A DNA stretch of 37,270 nucleotides, taken from positions 1-37,270 of the forward strand of contig JANYEE010000178.1 in assembly GCA_025363275.1 (NCBI GenBank). Reading direction: 5' to 3'. The position numbers and the translations under genes are program-made. Below the pieces are notes generated by a model, which made no database searches, was not told where the DNA came from, and worked only from the letters and a program-made list of their open reading frames with translations. Of the stretch, positions 7,735 through 16,682 are shown in pieces (the stretch's first letter is position 1; the number at the start of each line of letters is the position of its first letter). This DNA comes from Burkholderiales bacterium. GTDB taxonomy: Bacteria > Pseudomonadota > Gammaproteobacteria > Burkholderiales > Burkholderiaceae_C.

Positions 7735-8332
7735 ACGCAAAACTATTGGGCTCCAAGGCGGTATTGGACTGCAGCGTAGTGAATCGCATGCTGGAGAGCT
7801 GACCAAAGCTATCCAAAATATCCAACGCGGCCAAATCAGCGCCCTTAAAACCTATGCGCACGTACTGCAGGCTGCTGTCCCTGGCTTTGGGGGTGGCTTG
7901 TACCCACTCCAGACCCTCGCTGTCGGGCACGGGGCTCAAAGTGAAATCGGCCTGAAGCGCCACCATGTCGGTGGCCGATGCAATCAGCGCGGCTGGGGTA
8001 GAACCCAGTGCCTGGGCTTGCTTGCGCGCAGTCACCTGGTTCAGGTCAACATCGTAGAGCCACAGGGTTTGCCCATCGGCCACGATGAACTGCTCAAACG
8101 GCTTTTTGTAAACAAACTTGAAACGGCCTGGACGGGAAAACTCAAAACTGCCGCTGGATTTTTTGACACGCGAAGGCTGTCCATCCTTAGGCGGCGCAGT
8201 CACCAACTGGGTAAAGTCGGTGCGCCCCGTTTTAACGGTCTTAACGAACTTCTCTAAGCTTTCTATGCCGCTAGCCCAGGCGTTTCCTGCCTGAGCAGCT
8301 ATCAAAATAGTAGCAATCAGAATTGTTTTCAT
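7697..8332 (-). CDS. lolA: Outer-membrane lipoprotein carrier protein LolA
   Basis: Periplasmic chaperone that takes outer-membrane lipoproteins from LolCDE and hands them to LolB. It has 211 residues, near the usual length, with FVKTVKTGRTDFTQLV, a GSFEFSRPGRFKFVYKKP strand region and QFIVADGQTLWLYDVDLNQV, all typical of LolA. I set the start at ATG 8332 because it begins the signal peptide directly (MKTILIATILIAAQAGNAWA), although the ribosome-binding site is weak. Bases 8271-8318, which encode most of that signal peptide, are a copy of the Family 2 repeat. It lies 50 bp downstream of ftsK on the same strand, the order usual in betaproteobacteria. Its 3' end overlaps the convergent kinase gene by 38 bp. 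Confidence 0.9.
   Translation of the reverse strand: MKTILIATILIAAQAGNAWASGIESLEKFVKTVKTGRTDFTQLVTAPPKDGQPSRVKKSSGSFEFSRPGRFKFVYKKPFEQFIVADGQTLWLYDVDLNQVTARKQAQALGSTPAALIASATDMVALQADFTLSPVPDSEGLEWVQATPKARDSSLQYVRIGFKGADLAALDILDSFGQLSSMRFTTLQSNTALEPNSFAFKPPGGADLIRQ
8271..8318 (+). repeat. Family 2 repeat, copy e (inside the lolA signal-peptide codons)
   Basis: On the plus strand it reads CCCAGG, a short AT-rich step, CCTGCCTGAGCAGCTATC and then AAAATAGTAGCAATC. This follows the order of copy c at 18301-18345 (CCCAGG, AAAA, CCTGCCTGGATAGCTA, then TTTTGATAGCAAA). On the minus strand the same bases encode IATILIAAQAGNAWAS of LolA. Confidence 0.75.
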
Positions 8333-8352
8333 AGGATCTAGCCAATCAGTTG

Positions 8353-8376
8353 GGGACAGATCTGAAGATCTGTCCC
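8353..8376. repeat. Family 3 short palindrome between ftsK and lolA
   Basis: Perfect 11-bp arms GGGACAGATCT and AGATCTGTCCC separated by 2 bases. A degenerate version occurs at 13198-13223. No T-run follows on the minus strand, so it is not a standard terminator. It may act as an RNA-processing or stability hairpin within the ftsK-lolA transcript. Confidence 0.75.
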
Positions 8377-8382
8377 GCAATA

Positions 8383-10788
8383 TCACTCAGCACGCGCAGG
8401 CACCAAAATCTCGCGCTGACCGCTGCCGCTCATCGAGCTCACCAAGCCCGCCTTCTCCATGTCCTCCACCAAGCGCGCAGCGCGGTTGTAGCCAATTTTG
8501 AGGTGGCGCTGCACCAGCGAGATGCTGGCTTTGCGGTTCTTCAGCACCACTTCTACCGCCTGGTCGTACATCGGATCTTTTTCGCCACCGGTATCGCCTC
8601 CCAGGCCGTCGCCATCTTCACCGTCTACCGTGCCGCCTTCGAGCACTCCTTCGATGTAGTCCGGCTCGCCCTGGCTCTTGAGGTAGCTCACCACGCGGTG
8701 CACCTCTTCGTCACTGACAAACGCACCGTGCACCCGCACTGGAAAGCCCGTGCCGCTGGCCATGTAGAGCATGTCGCCCATGCCCAACAGAGCTTCGGCG
8801 CCCATCTGGTCCAGGATCGTGCGGCTGTCGATCTTGGAGCCCACCGAGAATGCAATCCGAGTCGGGATATTGGCCTTGATGAGTCCGGTAATGACATCCA
8901 CGCTGGGTCGCTGTGTTGCCAGAATCAAATGGATACCGGCAGCGCGCGCCTTTTGTGCCAGGCGCGCAATCAGCTCTTCAATCTTCTTGCCCACCACCAT
9001 CATCAGGTCGGCCAACTCATCAATGACGACCACGATGTGAGGCAGGCGCTGCAGCGGCTCAGGACTCTCGGGTGTCAAGCTAAACGGGTTGTAGATAAAC
9101 TCGCCCCTAGCCTTGGCATCGTCAATCTTGACGTTGTAGCCGGCCAAGTTGCGCACACCCATCTTGCTCATCAGCTTGTAGCGCTTCTCCATCTCGGCCA
9201 CGCACCAATTCAGTCCGTGCGCAGCCTGGCGCATATCGGTCACCACCGGCGCCAGCAGGTGCGGAATGCCTTCGTAGACCGACATTTCCAGCATCTTGGG
9301 GTCGATCATCAGAATCCGCACATCGCGCGCTTCGGCCTTGTACAGCAGGCTCAAAATCATCGCGTTGATACCTACCGATTTGCCCGAGCCCGTAGTACCC
9401 GCTACCAGCACATGCGGCATCTTGGCGAGGTCGGCAACGATCGGGTTGCCCACGATGTCTTTACCCAGGCCCATGGTCAGCATGGACTTACTGTCGTTGT
9501 AAACCTGAGAGCCCAAAATCTCGGAGAGCTTGATGCTCTGGCGCTTGGCGTTGGGCAGCTCCAGCGCCATGTAGTTTTTTCCAGGAATAGTTTCCACTAC
9601 GCGGATGGATACGAGACTCAAGCTACGCGCCAAATCTTTGGCTAGACCGACGATCTGCGAACCCTTCACGCCCGTGGCGGGCTCGATCTCATAGCGTGTA
9701 ATCACCGGCCCCGGCTGGGCCAGAACCACGCGCACTTCGACACCAAAGTCTTTCAACTTTTTCTCAATCATGCGGCTGGTCATTTCCAGCGTCTCGGGCG
9801 CCACGGTTTCCTGACGCAGCAGGGCGGCGTCCAGCAAGGCCACTTGGGGCAGCTTGCTGTCGGGCATTTCAATGAATAGGGGCTTCTGACGCTCTTTGGC
9901 CACGCGCTCACTCGGGGGCAGGTCCACCAGTACCGGTTCAATCACCACCGGAGCCACCACGGGTTTGCTGCGGCTGGCGCGGGCAACGGGTGCTGGCGCG
10001 TCCACCCCGCCCGTCGCGCTAAAGCTGGGCGCGACTACGCCAGGCAACGCCGTCGGCTCGACAAGGTCGTCAAAGTCGGCGTCATCGCGGGCCCGCTCGC
10101 GCATGGCGCGTTGGCCCAGCTCCAGGTCTTGGGCGAGTTCACGTCGCTCGCGTTGGGATTCAACCAAGCCATGGAGCCAACCGCCCAAGCGCTCGGCCAC
10201 CTGCATCCAGGAAAAACCAAACACCAGGGCTGAGCCAATCACACCCATGGCAATAGCGACCAATCCTGAGCCCGCAAAGCCTAACCAACGCAGCGCTGTA
10301 GGGCCCACCCAGTAACCCACGGCACCACCGCTATGCCCTGGTAGCCGCAACTCCAGGCTGTAAAGGCGCGTCCATTCCAGACTGGTGCTCGCCAGCATCA
10401 ACAAGACCAGCCCGGTCCAAAATGCCAGACGTTGGCGCCCCGTAACGCCAGAGCCTTCGCCCCGCAGGCGATTGGCCAACAACGACAGCCAGCTTCGCAC
10501 AGCCACAGCTACGCACCACCAGACGGAAAAGCCAAGCAAAAAGTAGCTCATATCGGCAATCCAGGCACCAAACCGCCCGACCCGATTACCCACCAGCATG
10601 CCCGTACCCGACGTGGACCAGGCTGCATCGCCGACGGTATAGCTCGTTAAGGCAATGACCCACAAAACCAGGGCAACGAAGCCCAATATCAACAGGATTT
10701 CATTGCCAAAGCGACCGAACCCGGTGGGCGCAGGCGCATCGCCCCGAATAGGGGGGGAGTTTTGGAGGGTGTGCAGGGAGTACGTCAT
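8383..10788 (-). CDS. ftsK: DNA translocase FtsK
   Basis: Septum-located motor that pumps chromosome ends and aids XerCD dimer resolution at cell division. It has 801 residues. Four to five membrane helices lie in the first about 220 residues. A charged linker of about 110 residues ([19 protein letters not shown]) is rather short for the family. The RecA-like motor has Walker A GTTGSGKS (Lys470), Walker [16 protein letters not shown], and [15 protein letters not shown]. The C-terminal gamma winged helix ([18 protein letters not shown] to the end) reads KOPS sites. The ATG at 10788 has a weak ribosome-binding site but begins the membrane domain properly. It is between the crp/fnr-type gene and lolA on the same strand; the 82-bp gap to the regulator contains CCGTGCACGG but no clear terminator. 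Confidence 0.95.
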   Translation of the reverse strand: MTYSLHTLQNSPPIRGDAPAPTGFGRFGNEILLILGFVALVLWVIALTSYTVGDAAWSTSGTGMLVGNRVGRFGAWIADMSYFLLGFSVWWCVAVAVRSWLSLLANRLRGEGSGVTGRQRLAFWTGLVLLMLASTSLEWTRLYSLELRLPGHSGGAVGYWVGPTALRWLGFAGSGLVAIAMGVIGSALVFGFSWMQVAERLGGWLHGLVESQRERRELAQDLELGQRAMRERARDDADFDDLVEPTALPGVVAPSFSATGGVDAPAPVARASRSKPVVAPVVIEPVLVDLPPSERVAKERQKPLFIEMPDSKLPQVALLDAALLRQETVAPETLEMTSRMIEKKLKDFGVEVRVVLAQPGPVITRYEIEPATGVKGSQIVGLAKDLARSLSLVSIRVVETIPGKNYMALELPNAKRQSIKLSEILGSQVYNDSKSMLTMGLGKDIVGNPIVADLAKMPHVLVAGTTGSGKSVGINAMILSLLYKAEARDVRILMIDPKMLEMSVYEGIPHLLAPVVTDMRQAAHGLNWCVAEMEKRYKLMSKMGVRNLAGYNVKIDDAKARGEFIYNPFSLTPESPEPLQRLPHIVVVIDELADLMMVVGKKIEELIARLAQKARAAGIHLILATQRPSVDVITGLIKANIPTRIAFSVGSKIDSRTILDQMGAEALLGMGDMLYMASGTGFPVRVHGAFVSDEEVHRVVSYLKSQGEPDYIEGVLEGGTVDGEDGDGLGGDTGGEKDPMYDQAVEVVLKNRKASISLVQRHLKIGYNRAARLVEDMEKAGLVSSMSGSGQREILVPARAE

Positions 10789-10870
10789 GAGAAAAATCAG
10801 TCAACCCTAGCTTAACGCAAGCCTAAGGCCGTCCGTGCACGGGCTACGTCACACAAAGTAACGGGATAAA

Positions 10871-11545
10871 TCAGCGCGGCATGGCGCGGCGCTCGTAGAC
10901 GCGCACCATACCGCCATCCAAAGTCTCGAAAAAACCTTGCTCTTCAAAGTCTTTCATGACGCGGCTGACCATTTCACGTGAAGCGCCCACCATCTTGGCA
11001 ATGTCTTGGCGGGATATCTTCTCCCGTATCAACAATTGGCCACTTTCGTCGGGCTCGGCAAATTCCAGCAGCACATTGGCCACGCGCCCATACACGCCCA
11101 TCAGTGCCAGCGAGCCGATCTTACGATCAGCATTGCGCAGGCGCTCCACCAGCCCCCGCATTACAGCTAAAGCCATGGGCATGTTGTCGTGCAGACAACG
11201 CAAAAAATCATCGCGCCCCAGTATCAACACGTCCATCTGGCGCTCTGCGGTCACAGTAGCTGAGTGCGGTTCGCTGTCGATCATACTCATCTCACCGATG
11301 TAGTCACCCGAACGCAGTGTGGCCAATATGACCTCGCCACCCTTACGGTCGGTCATCAGCACGCGCGCACGGCCCGACAAAATGATGTAAAGCGCGTTCG
11401 TATGCTTACCCTGTTCGACAACAGTTTCGCCTTTTTGGAAACGGCATTTGGACACCGAACCCGCGAGCGATTCAGCTTGGATGGGTGTCAGCATGGAAAA
11501 AATGGGGACCCTGCGAATTAAATCCAGGTTAGTCAGCATTGACAT
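10871..11545 (-). CDS. Crp/Fnr family transcription regulator
   Basis: A 224-residue regulator. The N-terminal cyclic-nucleotide-binding fold (residues about 15-125) has GETVVEQGKHTNALYIILSG and GDYIGEMSMIDSEPHSATV. A dimer helix follows, then a C-terminal helix-turn-helix (REKISRQDIAKMVGASREMV). Where E. coli CRP has Arg82-Ser83 to hold the cAMP phosphate, this protein has His94-Ser95, so cAMP binding is doubtful and another ligand or none is possible. There is no Fnr-type cysteine cluster; only Cys34 and one further Cys are seen. Start: ATG 11545 with GGAA upstream, or the second ATG at 11539. It is divergent from trxB across about 106 bp, so it may regulate trxB or itself; that is inference from position. 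Confidence 0.87.
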   Translation of the reverse strand: MSMLTNLDLIRRVPIFSMLTPIQAESLAGSVSKCRFQKGETVVEQGKHTNALYIILSGRARVLMTDRKGGEVILATLRSGDYIGEMSMIDSEPHSATVTAERQMDVLILGRDDFLRCLHDNMPMALAVMRGLVERLRNADRKIGSLALMGVYGRVANVLLEFAEPDESGQLLIREKISRQDIAKMVGASREMVSRVMKDFEEQGFFETLDGGMVRVYERRAMPR

Positions 11546-11642
11546 TCGATTAATTCCGGCTCGTCTAGGCCGTGTTTCTTACAATCCACCGAAATGTACA
11601 CGCATGGCGCGCCGTATCCATACCTAGTTTCACCTACTGTAA

Positions 11643-12618
<976 letters not shown>

Positions 12619-12775
12619 CCAAGGCTTTGCTGAAAACAGCCCGTGAGGGCACGTTCGCAGCATTTGGGTTACCGCCACCCTTATTCTTGGCGAGGTCAGG
12701 CTAGAGCGAGATCGGGCTGGTTTTTCAAACCGCCCAATCGACAGTGATAGCTGTTCAATGTATCGGAGTGTCCAT

Positions 12776-13009
12776 ATGGCACGCGTATGTGAAGTTACGG
12801 GCAAAGGCCCCATGGTCGGAAACAATGTTTCCCACGCCAACAACAAAACCAAGCGCCGGTTCCTACCGAACCTGCAATACCGCCGTTTCTGGGTCGAGAC
12901 AGAAAACCGTTGGGTTCGCCTGCGGATTTCAAACGCAGGTCTGCGTTTGATCGACAAGAAGGGTATTGATGTTGTGCTCGCAGATTTGCGCGCACGTGGC
13001 CAGGCATAA
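12776..13009 (+). CDS. rpmB: 50S ribosomal protein L28
   Basis: A structural protein of the large ribosomal subunit, 77 residues. [20 protein letters not shown] at the start and the basic [12 protein letters not shown] are typical of L28. I chose ATG 12776 because it gives the conserved N terminus and has GGAG at 12764; an earlier in-frame ATG at 12758 would add six unconserved residues. rpmG follows after 11 bp with its own AAGGAG site. The long leader from the candidate promoter at 12588-12618 may carry regulation, but I see no recognised element in it. Confidence 0.95.
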   Translation: MARVCEVTGKGPMVGNNVSHANNKTKRRFLPNLQYRRFWVETENRWVRLRISNAGLRLIDKKGIDVVLADLRARGQA

Positions 13010-13020
13010 GGAGCAAAACC

Positions 13021-13191
13021 ATGGCAACCAAAGGCGGACGCGAAAAAATCAAGCTGGAATCCACAGCAGGTACTGGTCATTTCTACACGACCAGCAAGAA
13101 CAAAAAGACCATGCCCGAGAAAATGTTGATCAAGAAATTTGATCCCAAAGCTCGCAAGCACGTGGACTACAAGGAAATGAAGCTTAAATAA
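13021..13191 (+). CDS. rpmG: 50S ribosomal protein L33
   Basis: A 56-residue large-subunit protein ([20 protein letters not shown] at the start, then [10 protein letters not shown] and [19 protein letters not shown] at the end). This is the Cys-free form of L33, which needs no zinc. AAGGAG precedes the ATG. It is the second gene of the rpmB-rpmG operon and is followed by a hairpin terminator at 13246-13278. Confidence 0.95.
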   Translation: MATKGGREKIKLESTAGTGHFYTTSKNKKTMPEKMLIKKFDPKARKHVDYKEMKLK

Positions 13192-13197
13192 TGTCCT

Positions 13198-13223
13198 GGG
13201 GATAGATCTTTAGTTCTGTTCCC
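13198..13223. repeat. Family 3 short palindrome, degenerate copy
   Basis: GGGGATAGATCT, two bases, then AGTTCTGTTCCC. Nine of twelve positions pair. It resembles the perfect palindrome at 8353-8376 in sequence and in lying just after a stop codon. Confidence 0.55.
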
Positions 13224-13245
13224 TCGCCTTAAGTTCTTCTAGAAG

Positions 13246-13278
13246 AACCCGCCCTCTCAATGAGTTGGCGGGTTTTTT
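13246..13278 (+). terminator. Rho-independent terminator of rpmB-rpmG
   Basis: Stem AACCCGCC / GGCGGGTT with a 13-base loop, followed by a T-run (13273-13278). It is 55 bp after the rpmG stop. Confidence 0.85.
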
Positions 13279-13335
13279 GTTGTTCTTCTCACTCTGCTAC
13301 GGAATACCAAACGACTGCACTTCAATTGCCCGCAT

Positions 13336-13423
13336 CAGGCAAGGGCCAGGCCTTTTACTCCGTGTCCCCCACCCGCTGCGCGGGCTCCTCCTTTACCTCC
13401 GTAAAAGGCCTGGCCCTTGCCTG
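13336..13423 (-). repeat. Family 1 structured repeat, copy 3
   Basis: Outer arms 13336-13358 and 13401-13423 are a perfect 23-bp inverted repeat. Inner hairpin 13372-13384 is CCCGC-3 nt-GCGGG. On the minus strand the internal strands read GGAGGTAAAGGAGGAGC and GGGGGACACGGAG. Confidence 0.9.
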
Positions 13424-13487
13424 CCGCTGGAGTGGTCTGTGTGCGAAGGGAATCGAATCAAACATCTTTCGAACGCATCAAATCGAA

Positions 13488-13580
13488 GGATCGGCCGGGC
13501 TGTGCGTTATGCGTAGGTAAAAGGAGGAGGCCGCGCAGCGGCCGGGGGACACGGAGCAGAACGCACAGCCCGGCTGATCC
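13488..13580 (+). repeat. Family 1 structured repeat, copy 4
   Basis: Outer arms 13488-13512 and 13556-13580 give 23 Watson-Crick pairs, one G.U (13493 with 13575) and one A.G mismatch (13509 with 13559). Inner hairpin 13529-13543 is GGCCGC-GCA-GCGGCC. The internal strands are GCGTAGGTAAAAGGAGGAG and GGGGGACACGGAGCAGAA. Confidence 0.9.
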
Positions 13581-13632
13581 GGAGCGTATACACGGGGATG
13601 CATCACTCTCGGCTACCAAACCAAGCAGACGT

Positions 13633-13661
13633 AAAAAAGCCCGCTCAAAAACGGGCTTTCT
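13633..13661 (-). terminator. Rho-independent terminator of the desaturase gene
   Basis: On the minus strand, GCCCG-loop-CGGGC is followed by TTTTTT. It lies 22 bp after the desaturase stop codon. Confidence 0.8.
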
Positions 13662-13682
13662 TGACTACCGCGGGGCTAAGCG

Positions 13683-14897
13683 TTACACACGCGCCGCACG
13701 CAGTTGCATCGAGAACTCACGCAGTGCAGTGATGCCGCTTTCTTCGGCCCGCTGGCACCACGCTTGCAGGTCCTTGGCGAGCTGATCGCGAGACACGGAA
13801 GTGTTGAGCCACATCTGACGCAGTTCTTCGCGCATAGTCACCATCTTGTCCAGCACCGGGGACACAGCACGGGCCTGGGCCAACTGAGGAGCCGCCGCCG
13901 CTGGCACCTTTTCTTCATCGCGGTGCATCCAGCGCTTGGCAGCTTTGATCATGGCGGCATCAGCGCTACGGGCTTTCATGGATTCAAACTCATCGCGGGC
14001 TGCTTGGCGCACGCCTTTTGCATAGGTCGCCATGATTTCGTAGCGGTTAGCAATCAGGGCCTCCAAAGTCTTCTCATCGGCCACAGGGCGGATATCGCCG
14101 TAGGCCGCTTTGGGAGGCGTCTTCTTCACTTTAGCCAAGCCAACAGCCTGCATGATGGAGATGTACATCCAACCAATATCGAACTCGTAGGGCTTAACCG
14201 ATAACTTGGCCGACGTGGGGTAGGTGTGGTGGTTATTGTGCAGCTCTTCACCGGCAATGATGATGCCCCAAGGAGAGATGTTGCGGCTGTGGTCAGTCGC
14301 TTCAAAATTGCGATAGCCCCAAAAGTGGGCAGCGCCATTGATGATGCCCGCGGCCGTGATGGGTGTCCAAGCCATTTGCAGGGCCCACACTGCCAATCCA
14401 GCAGCGCCAAACAAGAACAGGTCAATGATCATCATCAGGCCCACGCCTTGCCACGAGTAGCGGGCATACAGATTATTTTCAATCCAATCATCTGGCGTAC
14501 CGTGGCCAAAACGGGCCATAGTTTCCTTGTTTTTGGATTCCGTGCGGTACAACTCAGCCCCTTGAAACAGCACTTTTTTGATGCCATAGACGTGGGGGCT
14601 GTGCGGATCTTCCGCTTGCTCACACTTGGCGTGGTGTTTCCGGTGGATGGCAGCCCACTCCTTCGTAACTTGACCGGTGGTCAGCCACAGCCAACAGCGG
14701 AAAAAATGCGAAGCGATGGGGTGCAAGTCCAGCGCGCGGTGTGCCTGGTGACGGTGCAAAAACACCGTCACGCTGATCATGGTGACGTGGGTCATGGCCA
14801 AGGAGAACAGCACGATCTGCCACCAAGTCAAATCCCAAGTGCCGTGGGCTAGCCATTCAACGGCCGCATTCAACACAGCCCAATCAGGTAACAACAT
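13683..14897 (-). CDS. Membrane acyl-lipid/acyl-CoA delta-9-type fatty acid desaturase
   Basis: A di-iron membrane enzyme that introduces a double bond into saturated acyl chains, tuning membrane fluidity. It has 404 residues from ATG 14897. The three histidine boxes are complete: HRHQAH (48-53), HRKHH (85-89) and HNNHH (220-224), the spacing of the DesC/stearoyl-CoA desaturase group. Membrane helices lie near residues 25-47 and 150-195. A charged, soluble C-terminal extension of about 150 residues follows the catalytic domain. A TTG at 14942 would extend it by 15 residues, but the ATG begins the conserved region. The upstream AT-rich gap contains a perfect palindrome at 15010-15029. It ends at a terminator at 13633-13661. 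Exact acyl carrier (CoA, ACP or lipid) cannot be told. Confidence 0.9.
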   Translation of the reverse strand: MLLPDWAVLNAAVEWLAHGTWDLTWWQIVLFSLAMTHVTMISVTVFLHRHQAHRALDLHPIASHFFRCWLWLTTGQVTKEWAAIHRKHHAKCEQAEDPHSPHVYGIKKVLFQGAELYRTESKNKETMARFGHGTPDDWIENNLYARYSWQGVGLMMIIDLFLFGAAGLAVWALQMAWTPITAAGIINGAAHFWGYRNFEATDHSRNISPWGIIIAGEELHNNHHTYPTSAKLSVKPYEFDIGWMYISIMQAVGLAKVKKTPPKAAYGDIRPVADEKTLEALIANRYEIMATYAKGVRQAARDEFESMKARSADAAMIKAAKRWMHRDEEKVPAAAAPQLAQARAVSPVLDKMVTMREELRQMWLNTSVSRDQLAKDLQAWCQRAEESGITALREFSMQLRAARV

Positions 14898-15009
14898 AGT
14901 TAGATCGCTCTCTATAGGAGGAGTTACTGCAAGAGCCGCCAACGACGAGTCGGCGACGATGCATCAATTTTAGTATTTAGGTGATGGTTTGGCTATTAAT
15001 ATTCCAATT

Positions 15010-15029
15010 AAGTTAAAAGTATTTAACTT
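15010..15029. promoter_or_regulatory. AT-rich palindrome upstream of the desaturase gene
   Basis: AAGTTAAA-AGTA-TTTAACTT, perfect 8-bp arms, about 113 bp upstream of the desaturase start and just after the RsmB-like stop. It could be an operator for the desaturase; no regulator is assigned. Confidence 0.35.
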
Positions 15030-15041
15030 TCATCAAAATAG

Positions 15042-16313
15042 TCACTTCTTTTGCCAAACTGCAGCAAAAAAACCATCAGTCGAATGCTTGTGGGGCCATA
15101 AACGCAGATAAAGCGCGCCTTTCTCACCGCCTGCGCACAGTTTTTGGGCTTCGGCGACTTTCAATCCGTCGAGGATGTCTCCACATGACAGCGGGATAAA
15201 GTCGGGGTTTGCTATGGAGAATGCCTCACCGATAGCCTCGTTTTCTTGCGGCAGCACGCTGCAAGTGGCATAGACCAAGCGACCACCTGGCTTTACCAAA
15301 CGGGCCGCGCTTTGCAAAATGGCAGTCTGCTTGATGGCCATTTCCTCAACTGCTTTCTCGTTTTGGCGCCACTTCAGATCCGGGTTGCGGCGCAGTGTGC
15401 CCATGCCGGTACACGGTGCATCGACCAAAACGCGGTCAATCTTGCCGCTCAAACGTTTGACGCGGTCATCGCGCTCATGGGCAATGGCCGCCGGGTGCAC
15501 ATTGGACAGGCCGCTGCGCGCCATGCGGGGTTTGAACGAATCCAGACGCCCTGCCGAGGTATCAAAGGCGTACAGGCGCCCGGTGCTGCGCATGGCCGCG
15601 CCAATGGCCAGGGTTTTGCCCCCGGCACCGGCGCAAAAATCTACGACCATCTCGCCGCGTTTAGCGTCGACCAGCATGGCCAACAGCTGCGAACCTTCGT
15701 CCTGCACTTCAAAGTCGCCACGGGTGAAGGCTTCCATCTTGTTCAGCGCGGGTTTGCCAGCAATACGCAGGCCCCAGGGGGAATACGGCGTGGGCACGGC
15801 CTTGATACCGGCCTTGGCCAACTCTTTTTGCACATCAGCGCGCTTGGCTTTGAAGTCATTCACGCGCAAATCGAGACCTGCGCCTAAATTGAAGCTCTCC
15901 ACCAAAGGCCAGAATTCATTGCCCACCTGGTCTTTCAGGGGTTGCACCAACCACTCGGGTAGGTTGTGGCGGTGGCGCTCCATCAAATCTCCGGGTTTGA
16001 CGGCTTCGCATTGGTCTAACCAGCGAGTCTCTTGGTCGGTGAGTGCGCTGCGCAGGAAATCACCGGGACCGTAGAAGCCCAAGATCGCTAGACGGCGCTC
16101 TTTGGGTCCGCTGCCCGAGGGGGCTAAGTGGTCGAACAGCAGTTTTTTGCGCAATACGGTGTAAACCGTTTCGGCCATGGTGGCGCGCTCGCGCGGCCCC
16201 AGGCCGCGGTGCTCACGGAAAAAGCGCGACACGATGGCGTCGGCGGGGTGGTCAAATTTGAGGGTGAGCCGGACCAACTCGGAACAGGCTTCTAACAAGG
16301 CTTTTGGATGCAT
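15042..16313 (-). CDS. RsmB/NOP family rRNA cytosine-C5 methyltransferase
   Basis: SAM-dependent RNA m5C methyltransferase, 423 residues. An N-terminal NusB-like RNA-binding domain (HPADAIVSRFFREHRGLGPR) precedes the Rossmann catalytic domain with the SAM loop VDFCAGAGGKTLAIG. It carries the two cysteines of the family, in DAPCTGMGTLRRNPDLKW and YATCSVLPQENEA. The precise target is uncertain, because betaproteobacteria may encode more than one RsmB-like protein. I chose ATG 16313 (MHPKAL); a TTG at 16340 would add nine residues. It is divergent from the small DUF1653 gene (74-bp gap) and upstream of the desaturase on the same strand. Confidence 0.88.
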   Translation of the reverse strand: MHPKALLEACSELVRLTLKFDHPADAIVSRFFREHRGLGPRERATMAETVYTVLRKKLLFDHLAPSGSGPKERRLAILGFYGPGDFLRSALTDQETRWLDQCEAVKPGDLMERHRHNLPEWLVQPLKDQVGNEFWPLVESFNLGAGLDLRVNDFKAKRADVQKELAKAGIKAVPTPYSPWGLRIAGKPALNKMEAFTRGDFEVQDEGSQLLAMLVDAKRGEMVVDFCAGAGGKTLAIGAAMRSTGRLYAFDTSAGRLDSFKPRMARSGLSNVHPAAIAHERDDRVKRLSGKIDRVLVDAPCTGMGTLRRNPDLKWRQNEKAVEEMAIKQTAILQSAARLVKPGGRLVYATCSVLPQENEAIGEAFSIANPDFIPLSCGDILDGLKVAEAQKLCAGGEKGALYLRLWPHKHSTDGFFAAVWQKK

Positions 16314-16387
16314 AGGGTAGGATTGTCCCACGACGCGCAAGGCCGCCCCGAGGCGAGTATCGCCGCACGCCGCGCAGAGATTTCTTG

Positions 16388-16627
16388 ATGACTGATGAAA
16401 ACCTACCCCCTTTGATCACCACGCCACCCGGCCACTACCGCCATTACAAGGGCGGTTTGTACGAGGTGTTGGACACCGTGCGCCACAGCGAAAGCCTGCA
16501 GCCGATGACGCTGTATCGCGCGCTGTACGGCAAACACGGTCTGTGGGTGCGCCCCGCTGCGATGTTTCTCGAAGAGGTGGTGATTGACGGTATACGCCAG
16601 CCGCGTTTTACACGAATTGAAGGTTAA
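16388..16627 (+). CDS. DUF1653 small protein
   Basis: A 79-residue soluble protein with the DUF1653 signature GHYRHYKGGLYEVLDTVRHS, then MTLYRALYGKHGLWVRP and the C-terminal RFTRI. The function of this family is not established. I chose ATG 16388; a TTG one codon earlier is less likely. It sits alone on the plus strand between divergent rsmB-like and convergent htrA-like genes, and a Family 2 repeat follows its stop. Confidence 0.85.
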   Translation: MTDENLPPLITTPPGHYRHYKGGLYEVLDTVRHSESLQPMTLYRALYGKHGLWVRPAAMFLEEVVIDGIRQPRFTRIEG

Positions 16628-16629
16628 AA

Positions 16630-16682
16630 GCGGCTGAGGCCCAGGTAAAATATAGCTGTCCAGCTATTCATTTTGTAGCAGC
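16630..16682 (+). repeat. Family 2 repeat, copy b
   Basis: Fills the gap between the convergent DUF1653 and HtrA genes. GGCTGAGGCCCAGGTA at 16632-16647 is identical to copy a. A diverged tail, CAGCTATTCATTTTGTAGCA, follows. Confidence 0.7.

Larger units (their letters stand above)
13192..13682. other. Repeat-rich intergenic gap between rpmG and the desaturase gene
   Basis: No gene is supported in this 491-bp gap. In order it holds a degenerate Family 3 palindrome (13198-13223), the rpmG terminator (13246-13278), a divergent pair of Family 1 repeats (13336-13423 minus, 13488-13580 plus, 64-bp spacer), and the desaturase terminator (13633-13661). Short open frames here run through the repeats and show no protein-like features. 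Confidence 0.8.

Noticed and set aside
8350..9645. Long open frame of 431 codons on the plus strand opposite ftsK
   Set aside because: It lies entirely antisense to an intact, strongly recognisable ftsK and partly lolA upstream region, has no start signal and no protein-family features. Long antisense frames are common in high-G+C DNA.
13260..13620. Small protein genes between rpmG and the desaturase
   Set aside because: Open frames here run through the palindromic repeats and terminators, and the translations show no conserved or compositionally normal protein.
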